64,000 bases of DNA from Brevibacterium aurantiacum (GTDB lineage Bacteria; Actinomycetota; Actinomycetes; Actinomycetales; Brevibacteriaceae): contig NZ_VLTK01000004.1 of assembly GCF_007558825.1 (NCBI RefSeq), forward strand, positions 325,460-389,459. The letters run 5' to 3'. A program made the translations under genes and the position numbers. This document shows positions 36,618 to 44,586 of the stretch, in pieces; position 1 is the first letter of the stretch; every line of letters begins with the position of its first letter. The notes beneath the pieces were generated by a model. That model saw nothing but the letters and a program-made list of their open reading frames with translations. It ran no database searches and was not told the DNA's origin.

Positions 36618-38123
36618 TCACTGCTTCCCGAAGACTGGATTGTGGACCTCGCCGAGGTTGATGTGCACGGACTGCTGCTCCGTGTAGAAGTCAATCGACC
36701 GGTAGCCGCCCTCGTGGCCGAGGCCCGAAGCCTTGACGCCGCCGAAGGGGGTGCGAAGGTCGCGGACGTTGTTCGAGTTCAGCCACACCATTCCGGATTC
36801 GACGGCCTGCGAGAAGTTGTGCGCCCGCTTGAGGTCGGAGGTCCAGATGTAGGCGGCCAGACCGTACTTGGTGTTGTTGGCCAGCTGCAGCGCCTCCTCA
36901 TCGGATTTGAAGGGTGTGATCGCTACTACGGGTCCGAAGATCTCCTCCTGGAAGATCCGAGCGTCCGGGTTGACATCGGCGAACACGGTCGGCTCGACGA
37001 AGTTGCCGGTGTCGAACCCTTCGGGGCGGCCGCCGCCGGCGACGAGGCGAGCTTCCTGCTTGCCGATTTCGACGTAGGACATGACCTTGTCGTAGTGCTC
37101 GGGGTGGACCAGTGCGGCCACCTCGGTGCTGGGATCCGACGGCAGGCCCACCTTCACACGCTTGGCCTGGGCTGCGTAGCGCTCGACGAACTCGTCATAG
37201 ACGGACTCTTCGACGAGGATGCGCGAACCGGCGGTGCAGCGTTCGCCGTTGAGAGAGAAGACGCCGAAGACAGTGGCGTTGATCGCCGCGTCGAGGTCGG
37301 CATCGGCGAAGACGACGGCTGGTGACTTTCCGCCGAGCTCCATCGACAGGCCCTTGAGCCAGGGAGCGGCGTTGGCGAAGATCGTCTGCCCGGTAGTCGA
37401 CTCACCGGTGAAGGAGATGAGCGGGACGTCGGGGTGCTTGACGAGGGAGTCTCCGGCGAAGCCCTCTTCGCCGAAGCCGTTGACCATATTGAACACGCCC
37501 TTGGGCAATCCGGCTTCTTCGAAGATGCCCGGCCACAGCGAGGCCGACAGCGGGGTGAATTCCGCAGGCTTGAGCACGACGGCGTTGCCGGTCGCGATGG
37601 CAGGAGCCAACTTCCAGGATTCGAGCATGAACGGCGTGTTCCACGGGGTGATGAGCCCGGCGACGCCGATGGGTTTGCGGTTGACGTAGTTGGCCTGGCG
37701 TCCAGGAACTTTGAAGGCGTCATCGACTTGAGCGACGATGAGATCGGCGAAGAAGCGGAAGTTCTCCGCGGCGCGGTTGGCCTGGCCCTTGGCCTGGGTG
37801 ATCGGCAGACCGGAGTCGAAGGACTCCATCTCGGCGAGTTCCTGGCTGCGGGTCTCTGCGATATCGGCGATCTTGTTGAGCACGCGGGCACGCTCACGTG
37901 GGAGCATCGAGGGCCACGGGCCCTCGTCGAAGGCCTGCTTCGCCGAGGCGACGGCTGCGTCGATGTCGGCCTTCTTGCCTGATGCGGCCTTGATGTAGGG
38001 CTCGTTGGTCACCGGATTGATGACGTCGAATTCCTCGCCGTCGATCGAATCGACGAACTCGCCGTTGATGTAGTGACGGATCTTCTCCGGCAGGTTCGCG
38101 GGAGTTGCAGTGGACTCGGTCAT
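36618..38123 (-). CDS. hpaE: 5-carboxymethyl-2-hydroxymuconate semialdehyde dehydrogenase
   Basis: A 501-residue NAD-dependent aldehyde dehydrogenase oxidising the ring-cleavage semialdehyde. Catalytic parts are LSMELGGKSPAVVFADADL with the general-base glutamate, NGERCTAGSRILVEESVYD with the nucleophilic cysteine, and EIFGPVVAITPFKS. The start at ATG 38123 (MTESTATPANLPEKIRHYIN) has AGAGGAC upstream and overlaps the gntR stop (ATGA). The longer reading is rejected. The substrate is assigned from position next to hpaD. Confidence 0.94.
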   Translation of the reverse strand: MTESTATPANLPEKIRHYINGEFVDSIDGEEFDVINPVTNEPYIKAASGKKADIDAAVASAKQAFDEGPWPSMLPRERARVLNKIADIAETRSQELAEMESFDSGLPITQAKGQANRAAENFRFFADLIVAQVDDAFKVPGRQANYVNRKPIGVAGLITPWNTPFMLESWKLAPAIATGNAVVLKPAEFTPLSASLWPGIFEEAGLPKGVFNMVNGFGEEGFAGDSLVKHPDVPLISFTGESTTGQTIFANAAPWLKGLSMELGGKSPAVVFADADLDAAINATVFGVFSLNGERCTAGSRILVEESVYDEFVERYAAQAKRVKVGLPSDPSTEVAALVHPEHYDKVMSYVEIGKQEARLVAGGGRPEGFDTGNFVEPTVFADVNPDARIFQEEIFGPVVAITPFKSDEEALQLANNTKYGLAAYIWTSDLKRAHNFSQAVESGMVWLNSNNVRDLRTPFGGVKASGLGHEGGYRSIDFYTEQQSVHINLGEVHNPVFGKQ

Positions 38124-38857
38124 GACTTGTCCTCTTCTCTGTCGATGATTCCTGTGCTTGCAGGGGTATCGGGGGCTTTGGCTTGGGCTTCCTGGTAGCT
38201 GGCGAGGGTCGTTGAGCGGTGATTCCTCACGACTCGCTCGATCTCCTCCGCCGAGGCGCGGGCCCGGATGAGTGCGACGATCCTGGCATGCTCGTCGACC
38301 GAACCCCGTGCCCGTTCGGGCACGAAGGAGAAGGTCGAGTTCCGCAGGTGCGCCAGACGGTCCCATTCGACGGCGACCAGGGTGTGCAGCCGTTCGTTCG
38401 GGCACCGTCGAAACAGTGCCGCATGGAATTCGTGGTTGAGGCGGGTGAACTCGGTGGGATCGAAGTCGGCGAGCAGGTCACGCATGCGCTCATTGATCGC
38501 ATCCGCCTCGGCGAGATCGTGCTCGTCCAGGAATTCAAGAGCCTGCGCGGTCGCGGCTCCCTCGAGGATCGCCACGGCCTCCATCGACTGAGCGTACGAG
38601 CTCTGGTCGACCATGGCGACCCGGGCTCCGACATTGCGTTCGAACGTCACGAGCCCATCGGCCTCGAGGCGACGGATGGCCTCCCTGACCGGAACGACGG
38701 AGGTATCGAGCTCGAGAGCGATCTGAGCCAGCACCAGTTTGTGCCCGGGTTCGAAGGTCTGGTCCGCGATGCACTTTCGGATCCAGCGGTAGGCCGTCTC
38801 CGCTTTGCTCAGTGAGCTCGGCTCCGCCGTTGCGTCGACGGCGTCAGCGGTTGTCAT
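38120..38857 (-). CDS. GntR-family regulator (FCD type) of the hpa island
   Basis: A 245-residue FadR/FCD-type regulator. The winged helix is at about residues 20-85 (AETAYRWIRKCIADQTFEPGH, then TSVVPVREAIRRLEADGLVTFERNVGARV), and an all-helical ligand domain follows (RLNHEFHAALFRRCPNERL, then ARIVALIRARASAEEIERVVRNH with the metal-type histidines). It overlaps the genes on both sides by 4 bp, so it is made with the catabolic enzymes. The likely targets are the motifs at 40370 and 41865; the effector may be a hydroxyphenylacetate. Confidence 0.88.
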   Translation of the reverse strand: MTTADAVDATAEPSSLSKAETAYRWIRKCIADQTFEPGHKLVLAQIALELDTSVVPVREAIRRLEADGLVTFERNVGARVAMVDQSSYAQSMEAVAILEGAATAQALEFLDEHDLAEADAINERMRDLLADFDPTEFTRLNHEFHAALFRRCPNERLHTLVAVEWDRLAHLRNSTFSFVPERARGSVDEHARIVALIRARASAEEIERVVRNHRSTTLASYQEAQAKAPDTPASTGIIDREEDKS

Positions 38858-40335
38858 CGTGAGGCTTTCCAGGCTTCGAACTTCTCTTTCCATTCGCCCT
38901 TGGGTGGGAACAGCGACTCGATCGGGTTGCCGGCGGCCACCTGCTCGGCCACCCATCCGTCTTCGATCTCCTTCGTCAGCGCCGCATCGACGACTTCCTC
39001 AACGAGATCGCGTGGGATGACGATGACTCCGTCGTCGTCTCCGACGATCACGTCGCCGGGAAGCACTGTGGCGTTTCCGCAGGCCACGGCCACGTCGGAT
39101 TCCCACGGGACGTGCTTGCGGCCGAGTACGGCGGGGTTCTTCGACGTTGAGAACACGGGGAGGATCCCGGCTACCTCGGCGGAGTCACGGACTCCCCCGT
39201 CGGTGATGACGCCTGTCGCGCCCTGAGCCTTGGCCCGCAGCGCGAGCACGTCGCCGAGGGTTCCCGAGCCGGACTCGCCGCGTGCTTCGATGACGACGAC
39301 CTCGCCGGACTGCAGAGAGTCGAAGGCCCGCTTCTGGGCGTTGTATCCGCCGCCGTGTGATTTGAACAGGTCCTCGCGGTTGGGTACGAAGCGCAGCGTC
39401 TTCGCGGTGCCCACGACCTTGTCGCCAGGCACGAGCGGGGAGACGCCTTCGATGATGACGTTGTTGAGTCCGCGTGCACGCAGTTGCGCGGAGAGACCAG
39501 CGGTCGGAGCCTCGATGAGCTTGGCGCGCAGGTCCTCACTCAGCGGACCGGTGGACGTTTCCTCCGGTGACAGACCGGCCTCCTCACGTGATCCCCAGGC
39601 GTCGGCCTGCAGTGCTTCGGTCACGGCGGGGGTGCTGCCGAGGTTCGGGTCGAATGCGCCCGGTCCTTCGACGACATTGGTGATGAGGCGACCCGAGCTG
39701 AGTTCTGATCCGGTGCTCGCCGAGGTGGTCGTGACTTCGACCTCGACCGTGTCCCCGGGTGCTACAACAGTTGATCCTGCGGGAGTTCCGGTGAGGATGA
39801 CGTCACCGGGCTCCAGGGTCAAGTGCTGGCTGAGATCGGCGATGATCTGGGTCAGGGGGAAGATCAGCTGTGCGGCACTCGTATCGTCGTCCTGCTTGAC
39901 CTCGCCGTTGACCCAGGTGCGGATGCGCAGCGACTGGGGGTCAACCTCTACGGCGGGAATGATGTTGGGACCCACTGGCGTGTAGCCGTCGCGGCTCTTC
40001 GACCGCAGATTCGAGCCCTTGTCGGGAGATTTGATGTCGTAGAGGCCGAAGTCGTTGGACGCGGTCACTCCCTCGACGAAAGTCCAGGCCTCATCGGGGC
40101 TGACGGATCGGGCCGCAGTGCCGATGATGACCGCGATCTCGCCTTCGAAGGCGAGCAGCGATGTTCCGGCGGGACGCTCGATCGCCTCACCCGATGCGGC
40201 CAGGGAACTGGTGGCCTTGAGGAAGTAGGACGGTTGGGACGGCCGTTTTCCGCGCTGGGCGGAGCGTGACTCGTACGCCACGTGGACGGCAATGATCTTG
40301 CCCGGTCGGACTGGGACACCAGCTGGAGTCGACAT
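38854..40335 (-). CDS. FAH-domain / RraA-like fusion protein (HpaG-like isomerase/decarboxylase)
   Basis: A 493-residue fusion. Residues about 1-240 are one fumarylacetoacetate hydrolase-fold domain (FEGEIAVIIGTAARSVSPDEA, NDFGLYDIKSPDKGSNLRSKS, GDVILTGTPAGSTVVAPGDTVEVEV). After a linker, residues about 275-480 form an RraA-like domain (VSPLVPGDKVVGTAKTLRF, GVITDGGVRDSAEV, GDVIVGDDDGVIVIPRDL). In E. coli HpaG two FAH-type domains do isomerisation and decarboxylation; here the second seems replaced by RraA, a family that includes decarboxylating aldolases. No hpaF isomerase gene is in the operon. First gene of the operon, with GAGGTG before its ATG. Confidence 0.88.
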   Translation of the reverse strand: MSTPAGVPVRPGKIIAVHVAYESRSAQRGKRPSQPSYFLKATSSLAASGEAIERPAGTSLLAFEGEIAVIIGTAARSVSPDEAWTFVEGVTASNDFGLYDIKSPDKGSNLRSKSRDGYTPVGPNIIPAVEVDPQSLRIRTWVNGEVKQDDDTSAAQLIFPLTQIIADLSQHLTLEPGDVILTGTPAGSTVVAPGDTVEVEVTTTSASTGSELSSGRLITNVVEGPGAFDPNLGSTPAVTEALQADAWGSREEAGLSPEETSTGPLSEDLRAKLIEAPTAGLSAQLRARGLNNVIIEGVSPLVPGDKVVGTAKTLRFVPNREDLFKSHGGGYNAQKRAFDSLQSGEVVVIEARGESGSGTLGDVLALRAKAQGATGVITDGGVRDSAEVAGILPVFSTSKNPAVLGRKHVPWESDVAVACGNATVLPGDVIVGDDDGVIVIPRDLVEEVVDAALTKEIEDGWVAEQVAAGNPIESLFPPKGEWKEKFEAWKASR

Positions 40336-40369
40336 CGATCTCGCACCTCATTTCGATTGGCTTTCATCC

Positions 40370-40382
40370 AGATCGTATATGA
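40370..40382. promoter_or_regulatory. Candidate GntR operator in the hpa divergent promoter region
   Basis: AGATCGTATATGA lies 35 bp before the FAH-RraA gene and 125 bp before the transporter. It is within an inverted repeat CGTAT-ATG-ATACG. The identical 13 bases occur at 41865-41877 ahead of the flavoprotein hydroxylase. FadR-type GntR regulators commonly bind short AT-centred palindromes of this kind. Confidence 0.55.
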
Positions 40383-40507
40383 TACGGTTCCGGAGGACAA
40401 GTAGTCCGCGTCACATGATTGAGGTCACGTCAGCCTTCAGATAGCTGCGATCTCCTACTCATGGGACAGCGGCACCAACGCAGGAGTCTCAATGCGACAC
40501 AGGAGTC

Positions 40508-41851
40508 ATGGTGAGTAAAAAGCACACCCAAGGTCGGGTGGCATTCGCGACCGTCGTCGGTACCAGCATCGAGTGGTACGACTACTTCCTCTATGCGGCT
40601 GCCTCTGGGCTGATCTTCAACCAGCTGTTCTTCGGCCCGCTGGGTTCGACGCTGTCGACCATGGTCGCCTTCGCCACCGTCGGCATCAGCTTCCTGTTCC
40701 GACCTCTGGGTGCCTTCCTGGCCGGACACTACGGCGACAAGCTGGGGCGACGGGTCGTTCTCATCATCACACTCATCGCCATGGGTGCCGCCACCGCTCT
40801 GATCGGCTTCCTGCCGACCTACGATTCGATCGGAATCGCAGCACCCATCCTCCTCATCGTCCTGCGCATCGTCCAGGGCATCTCAGCCGGCGGCGAGTGG
40901 GGCGGAGCGGTTCTTCTGGCCGTCGAGCACGCGGAGCCCGAGCATCGCGGGCTGCGCGGATCCTTCCCGCAGATCGGCGTCTCCATCGGACTCATCCTCT
41001 CCTCGGGCGTGCTCGCGCTCATGACCACGATCGCACCCGGAGAGGCCTTCCTCGAGTGGGGCTGGCGGGTGCCGTTCTTCCTCTCGATCCTGCTCGTCGC
41101 CGTGGGCTACTGGATCCGCCGCGGGGTCGAAGAGTCCCCGGTCTTCCACGAGATCGCCGAGCGCAAGGAGCAGGTGACCAACCCTCTGGGTAAACTGTTC
41201 AAGAGCCACTGGCTTCTCGTCATCCTGGCCTCGCTGCTCTTCGTCGGCAATAATGCCGCCGGCTACATGACCACCGGCGGCTACATCCAGAACTACGCCA
41301 CAGACCCAACCGGACCGGTCGGGCTCGATCGCGGTCCCGTACTCTGGGCGGTCTCCGCCTCGGCGGTGTCATGGCTGATCTTCACGATCATCGCCGGCTC
41401 CGTCTCCGACAAGATCGGTCGCAGGAACACCTATCTGCTGGGCTGGATGCTGCTGCTGATCGGCATCTTCTCACTCTTCCCACTGGTCAACACCGGCAGC
41501 ATCTGGATGCTCTTCCTGGGGCTGATCATCCTCACCGTCGGGCTCGGATTCACCTACGGGCAGCAACCGGCGATGTATGCCGAGATCTTCCCCTCCAGCG
41601 TGCGATTCTCCGGTGTCTCGGTCTCCTATGCGATCGGGTCGATCCTGGGCGGAGCCTTTGCTCCCACGATCGCAAAGGCACTGGTGGCGTCCACCGGCAC
41701 AACCACCTCGGTGGCCATCTACCTGGCCATCATCACGCTCATATCTCTGGCCGCAACCTTGGCCCTGCGTGACCGTTCGCGCATCCCGCTGGGCCCCGAC
41801 CACGAGGAGGAGCAGTCAGTGAGCCCGATCATAGGCATTGGCTCAAGATGA
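40508..41851 (+). CDS. MFS transporter, metabolite:H+ symporter (MHS) family
   Basis: A 447-residue, 12-helix transporter. Typical MHS features are the N-terminal GTSIEWYDYFLYAAASGLIF, GALFRPLGAFLAGHYGDKLGRR-like loop between helices 2 and 3, and LLIVLRIVQGISAGGEWGGAV. ShiA, ProP and aromatic acid uptake proteins belong here. ATG 40508 or the adjacent GTG 40511 is the start; GTG gives the better 5-base spacing to AGGAG. It is divergent from the hpa operon, so it probably imports a hydroxyphenylacetate or hydroxybenzoate. Confidence 0.85.
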   Translation: MVSKKHTQGRVAFATVVGTSIEWYDYFLYAAASGLIFNQLFFGPLGSTLSTMVAFATVGISFLFRPLGAFLAGHYGDKLGRRVVLIITLIAMGAATALIGFLPTYDSIGIAAPILLIVLRIVQGISAGGEWGGAVLLAVEHAEPEHRGLRGSFPQIGVSIGLILSSGVLALMTTIAPGEAFLEWGWRVPFFLSILLVAVGYWIRRGVEESPVFHEIAERKEQVTNPLGKLFKSHWLLVILASLLFVGNNAAGYMTTGGYIQNYATDPTGPVGLDRGPVLWAVSASAVSWLIFTIIAGSVSDKIGRRNTYLLGWMLLLIGIFSLFPLVNTGSIWMLFLGLIILTVGLGFTYGQQPAMYAEIFPSSVRFSGVSVSYAIGSILGGAFAPTIAKALVASTGTTTSVAIYLAIITLISLAATLALRDRSRIPLGPDHEEEQSVSPIIGIGSR

Positions 41852-41864
41852 CCTGAGTAACACA

Positions 41865-41877
41865 AGATCGTATATGA
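41865..41877. promoter_or_regulatory. Candidate GntR operator upstream of the flavoprotein hydroxylase
   Basis: AGATCGTATATGA repeats exactly the 13-mer at 40370-40382. It is directly followed by a -10-like TAATAT (about 41883), so a repressor bound here would cover the promoter of the hydroxylase gene. This indicates the hydroxylase has its own promoter although the transporter lies only 76 bp upstream. Confidence 0.55.
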
Positions 41878-41927
41878 ACTGCTAATATTGGAAAGTCACG
41901 AAGACGTGTGATGAACCGGAGGTTGAC

Positions 41928-43829
41928 ATGCATTTTCACCAGCACGGCTATGTGTCCGCAGACCCGCGGATCGAAGCTGCAGCAGGTTACGGAATCGATC
42001 GTCCACAGGACCTGCCCGATGAGGTCGATGTCCTCATCGTCGGCAGCGGCCCGGCGGGCATGGTCGCGGCGGCACAGCTGTCTCAGTATCCCGAGGTCAA
42101 CACCCGGATGATCGAGAAGCGGGACTCACGACTGGTCATCGGTCAGGCCGATGGCATCCAGGCCCGATCGGTCGAGACGTTCCAGGCGTTCGGATTCGCC
42201 GAGGAGATCATCCGCGAGGGCTATCACATCATCGACATGTCCTTCTGGAACCCGGACCCGGAGAACCCCGAGCACATCATCCGCACGGGACGGCCGAAGG
42301 ACGATGAGACCGGAATCAGCGAGTTCCCCCACCTCATCGTCAACCAGGCTCGCGTCCTCGACTACTTCGCTCAGTTCGCCAAGCAGTCCCCTGGACGCGT
42401 CGAGCCCGACTACGGCATCGAGTTCGTCGATCTGGCGGTCGACGGCGACACCGGTTCCGATCACCCGGTGACAGTGACCGTTCGCTATACCGCGGGAGCG
42501 CGCGCAGGCGAAGAGCGCACGATCCGCGCTGGTTATGTCGTCGGCTGCGACGGAGCCCGCTCGGGCGTACGCAGGTCGATCGGTCGCACGATGACCGGCG
42601 ACCAGGCCAATCATGCCTGGGGCGTCATGGACGTGCTGGCCAACTCCGACTTCCCCGATATCCGCAATAAGTGCGCCATCTCCTCCAAACATGGCAACAT
42701 CCTTCACATCCCCCGCGAGGGCGGGCACCTGTTCCGCATGTACGTCGACCTCGGCGAGGTCCCAGAGGACGATGCACGTAAGGTGCGGCAGACGAGCGTC
42801 GACGAGATCATCGATCGTGCGAACGCCATCATCAAGCCCTACAGCATCGACGTGAAGAACGTCGCCTGGCACAGTGTCTATGAGGTCGGGCACCGGCTCA
42901 CCGATGCCTTCGACGACACCGACGACACGACTCCCGGATCACCGTGTCCACGCGTGTTCATCACCGGCGACGCCTGTCACACACACTCGGCGAAGGCCGG
43001 TCAGGGCATGAACGTGTCGATGCAGGACGGGTTCAACATCTCGTGGAAGCTCGGCCAAGTGCTGTCCGGACGATCCTCACAGGAGCTGCTGCGGACCTAT
43101 TCCGCCGAGCGTCAGGTCACGGCGAAGAACCTCATCGACTTCGACAAGGAATGGTCGACGCTGATGGCCACTCCGCAGGAGGAGCTGCCGGACGAGACCT
43201 ATCTGCAGGACTTCTATGTCAAGACCGCTGAGTTCCCGGCCGGGTTCATGACCGAATACACCGAGTCGATGATCACCGCGTCCACCGCGCACCAGGAGCT
43301 GGCCACCGGCTTCCCCGTGGGCAAGAGGTTCAAGTCTGCTCGGGTCCAGCGCAACTGCGACGCCAACTACGTCCACCTCGGGCACAGGGCACGGGCCGAC
43401 GGCCGCTGGCGCGTCTATGTCTTCGCCGATGCGCCGGCACCGGGTAACAGCGCTTCGTCCAAGGTCACCCAGTTGGGCGACTGGCTCAGTGCCGACCCTG
43501 CCTCGCCGTTGGTCAAGTACCGTCGTGCAGGTGAGGACCTCGACAGCCTCCTCGAGCTCAGCGTCATCTACCAGCAGGGACACACCGAGTTCTCCTTCCC
43601 CGATGTGCCGACGGTCTTCCGTCCGCATGTGGGCGAGTTCGACCTTGAGTATGTGGAAAAGATCTACGCGACGCTGGCCGATGAGGACATCTTCGACGTG
43701 CGCGGCATCAGCCGTGACGGCGCCGTGGTCGTGGTCCGTCCCGATCAGTACGTCTCGGGCATCTTCCCGTTGGATGCCCACGACGAGATGGCCGGCTTCT
43801 TCGACGGAGTGTTCGTCTCCGAACAGTGA
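41928..43829 (+). CDS. FAD-dependent aromatic hydroxylase, 3-hydroxybenzoate 4-monooxygenase-like
   Basis: A 633-residue single-component flavoprotein monooxygenase of the phenol hydroxylase/MobA type. FAD motifs are VDVLIVGSGPAGMVAAAQL near residue 30, GYVVGCDGARSGVRRSIG near 195 and FITGDACHTHSAKAGQGMNVS near 350; a thioredoxin-like C-terminal domain ends RDGAVVVVRPDQYVSGIFPL. From memory it is close to Comamonas MobA over its whole length (WGVMDVLA, IPREGGHLFRMYVDL). GGAGG precedes the ATG. In this island it may make homoprotocatechuate from a hydroxyphenylacetate, or protocatechuate from 3-hydroxybenzoate. Confidence 0.85.
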   Translation: MHFHQHGYVSADPRIEAAAGYGIDRPQDLPDEVDVLIVGSGPAGMVAAAQLSQYPEVNTRMIEKRDSRLVIGQADGIQARSVETFQAFGFAEEIIREGYHIIDMSFWNPDPENPEHIIRTGRPKDDETGISEFPHLIVNQARVLDYFAQFAKQSPGRVEPDYGIEFVDLAVDGDTGSDHPVTVTVRYTAGARAGEERTIRAGYVVGCDGARSGVRRSIGRTMTGDQANHAWGVMDVLANSDFPDIRNKCAISSKHGNILHIPREGGHLFRMYVDLGEVPEDDARKVRQTSVDEIIDRANAIIKPYSIDVKNVAWHSVYEVGHRLTDAFDDTDDTTPGSPCPRVFITGDACHTHSAKAGQGMNVSMQDGFNISWKLGQVLSGRSSQELLRTYSAERQVTAKNLIDFDKEWSTLMATPQEELPDETYLQDFYVKTAEFPAGFMTEYTESMITASTAHQELATGFPVGKRFKSARVQRNCDANYVHLGHRARADGRWRVYVFADAPAPGNSASSKVTQLGDWLSADPASPLVKYRRAGEDLDSLLELSVIYQQGHTEFSFPDVPTVFRPHVGEFDLEYVEKIYATLADEDIFDVRGISRDGAVVVVRPDQYVSGIFPLDAHDEMAGFFDGVFVSEQ

Positions 43830-43865
43830 CGTGTCGGATCCAGTGACGTGTCGGATCCAGTGACG
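43824..43865. repeat. 17-bp tandem repeat at the end of the hydroxylase gene
   Basis: CAGTGACGTGTCGGATC occurs twice in tandem (43824-43857) plus a partial third copy, CAGTGACG. The first copy includes the TGA stop of the hydroxylase. A 12-bp palindrome, GACGCCGGCGTC (43862-43873), follows at once. Probably replication slippage; a role in ending transcription is possible. Confidence 0.85.
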
Positions 43866-44005
43866 CCGGCGTCTCTGCAGTGTGGGCATACCTCACCTGA
43901 AGAGGCGTCGGCGTTGTCGTTGGGCGAAGAGTCCGCTGATTCCAGCTGCGAGACACTGCCCATGTGGTCGCTGGCGTGGACGCCTCATTGCGGTCTTGCG
44001 TTCAA

Positions 44006-44524
44006 TCACGGCTGTCGCCTCGGACGAGATCTTCCAGCAGACGATCCGGCGCTGCCCGCTGCACCAAGCGCCAAAGCTCCCACCAAGCATATGAAGAACC
44101 CGAAGTCAGGGAGTGCGACTTCCATGCCTCCTGTCGGCATTCCATCAGCAGTCTGACCGTCCCACAGCAGAGACGGCGGGTTGAGAGCGGCGAAGACGAG
44201 AACGATGATGAGGAGTGCGGCGATGACCATCGCTGCACCGGACCACCAGCGCGAGACTCCGAAGACCAGAGGCAGAATCGAGAAGACGACCACCAACAGC
44301 CAGGCCGCGAAGAATCCGGGAACAGCAGTCTCCTGATCAAACGGTGTCTCCCCCAGCGACGTGATCCTGATCCTCGGCCCGTCATCGTTTCCGCTGTCGA
44401 GGACGGGCACGAAGATCGTGGCCACCCACGCAACGACAGTTGCCAGAGGCAGGAGAGTCGCAATCCGGTGGAGGCGCATTGTTCGGTCGGAGGGTCCGTG
44501 GGAGCTACCATCGTCAACATTCAT
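44006..44524 (-). CDS. Small hypothetical membrane protein
   Basis: A 172-residue protein with about four hydrophobic helices (LLPLATVVAWVATIFVPV, PGFFAAWLLVVVFSILPLVF, GAAMVIAALLIIVLVFAAL and FGFFICLVGALALGAAG) separated by short polar loops, and a basic C-terminus. I do not recognise a family. It lies 62 bp downstream of the DUF222/HNH gene on the same strand. Composition and helix spacing support a real gene, but no conserved motif is evident. Confidence 0.6.
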   Translation of the reverse strand: MNVDDGSSHGPSDRTMRLHRIATLLPLATVVAWVATIFVPVLDSGNDDGPRIRITSLGETPFDQETAVPGFFAAWLLVVVFSILPLVFGVSRWWSGAAMVIAALLIIVLVFAALNPPSLLWDGQTADGMPTGGMEVALPDFGFFICLVGALALGAAGSAGSSAGRSRPRRQP

Positions 44525-44586
44525 ACTCAGAATCCTGCGGCGGATCGTGGTGTCAGCCGTGTCGGATTTGTTGCAGTCTCAGCACG

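Noticed and set aside
43824..43865. CRISPR array at the 17-bp tandem repeats (also 61961-62008)
   Set aside because: Units are directly adjacent with no spacers, fewer than three copies, and no cas genes are present.
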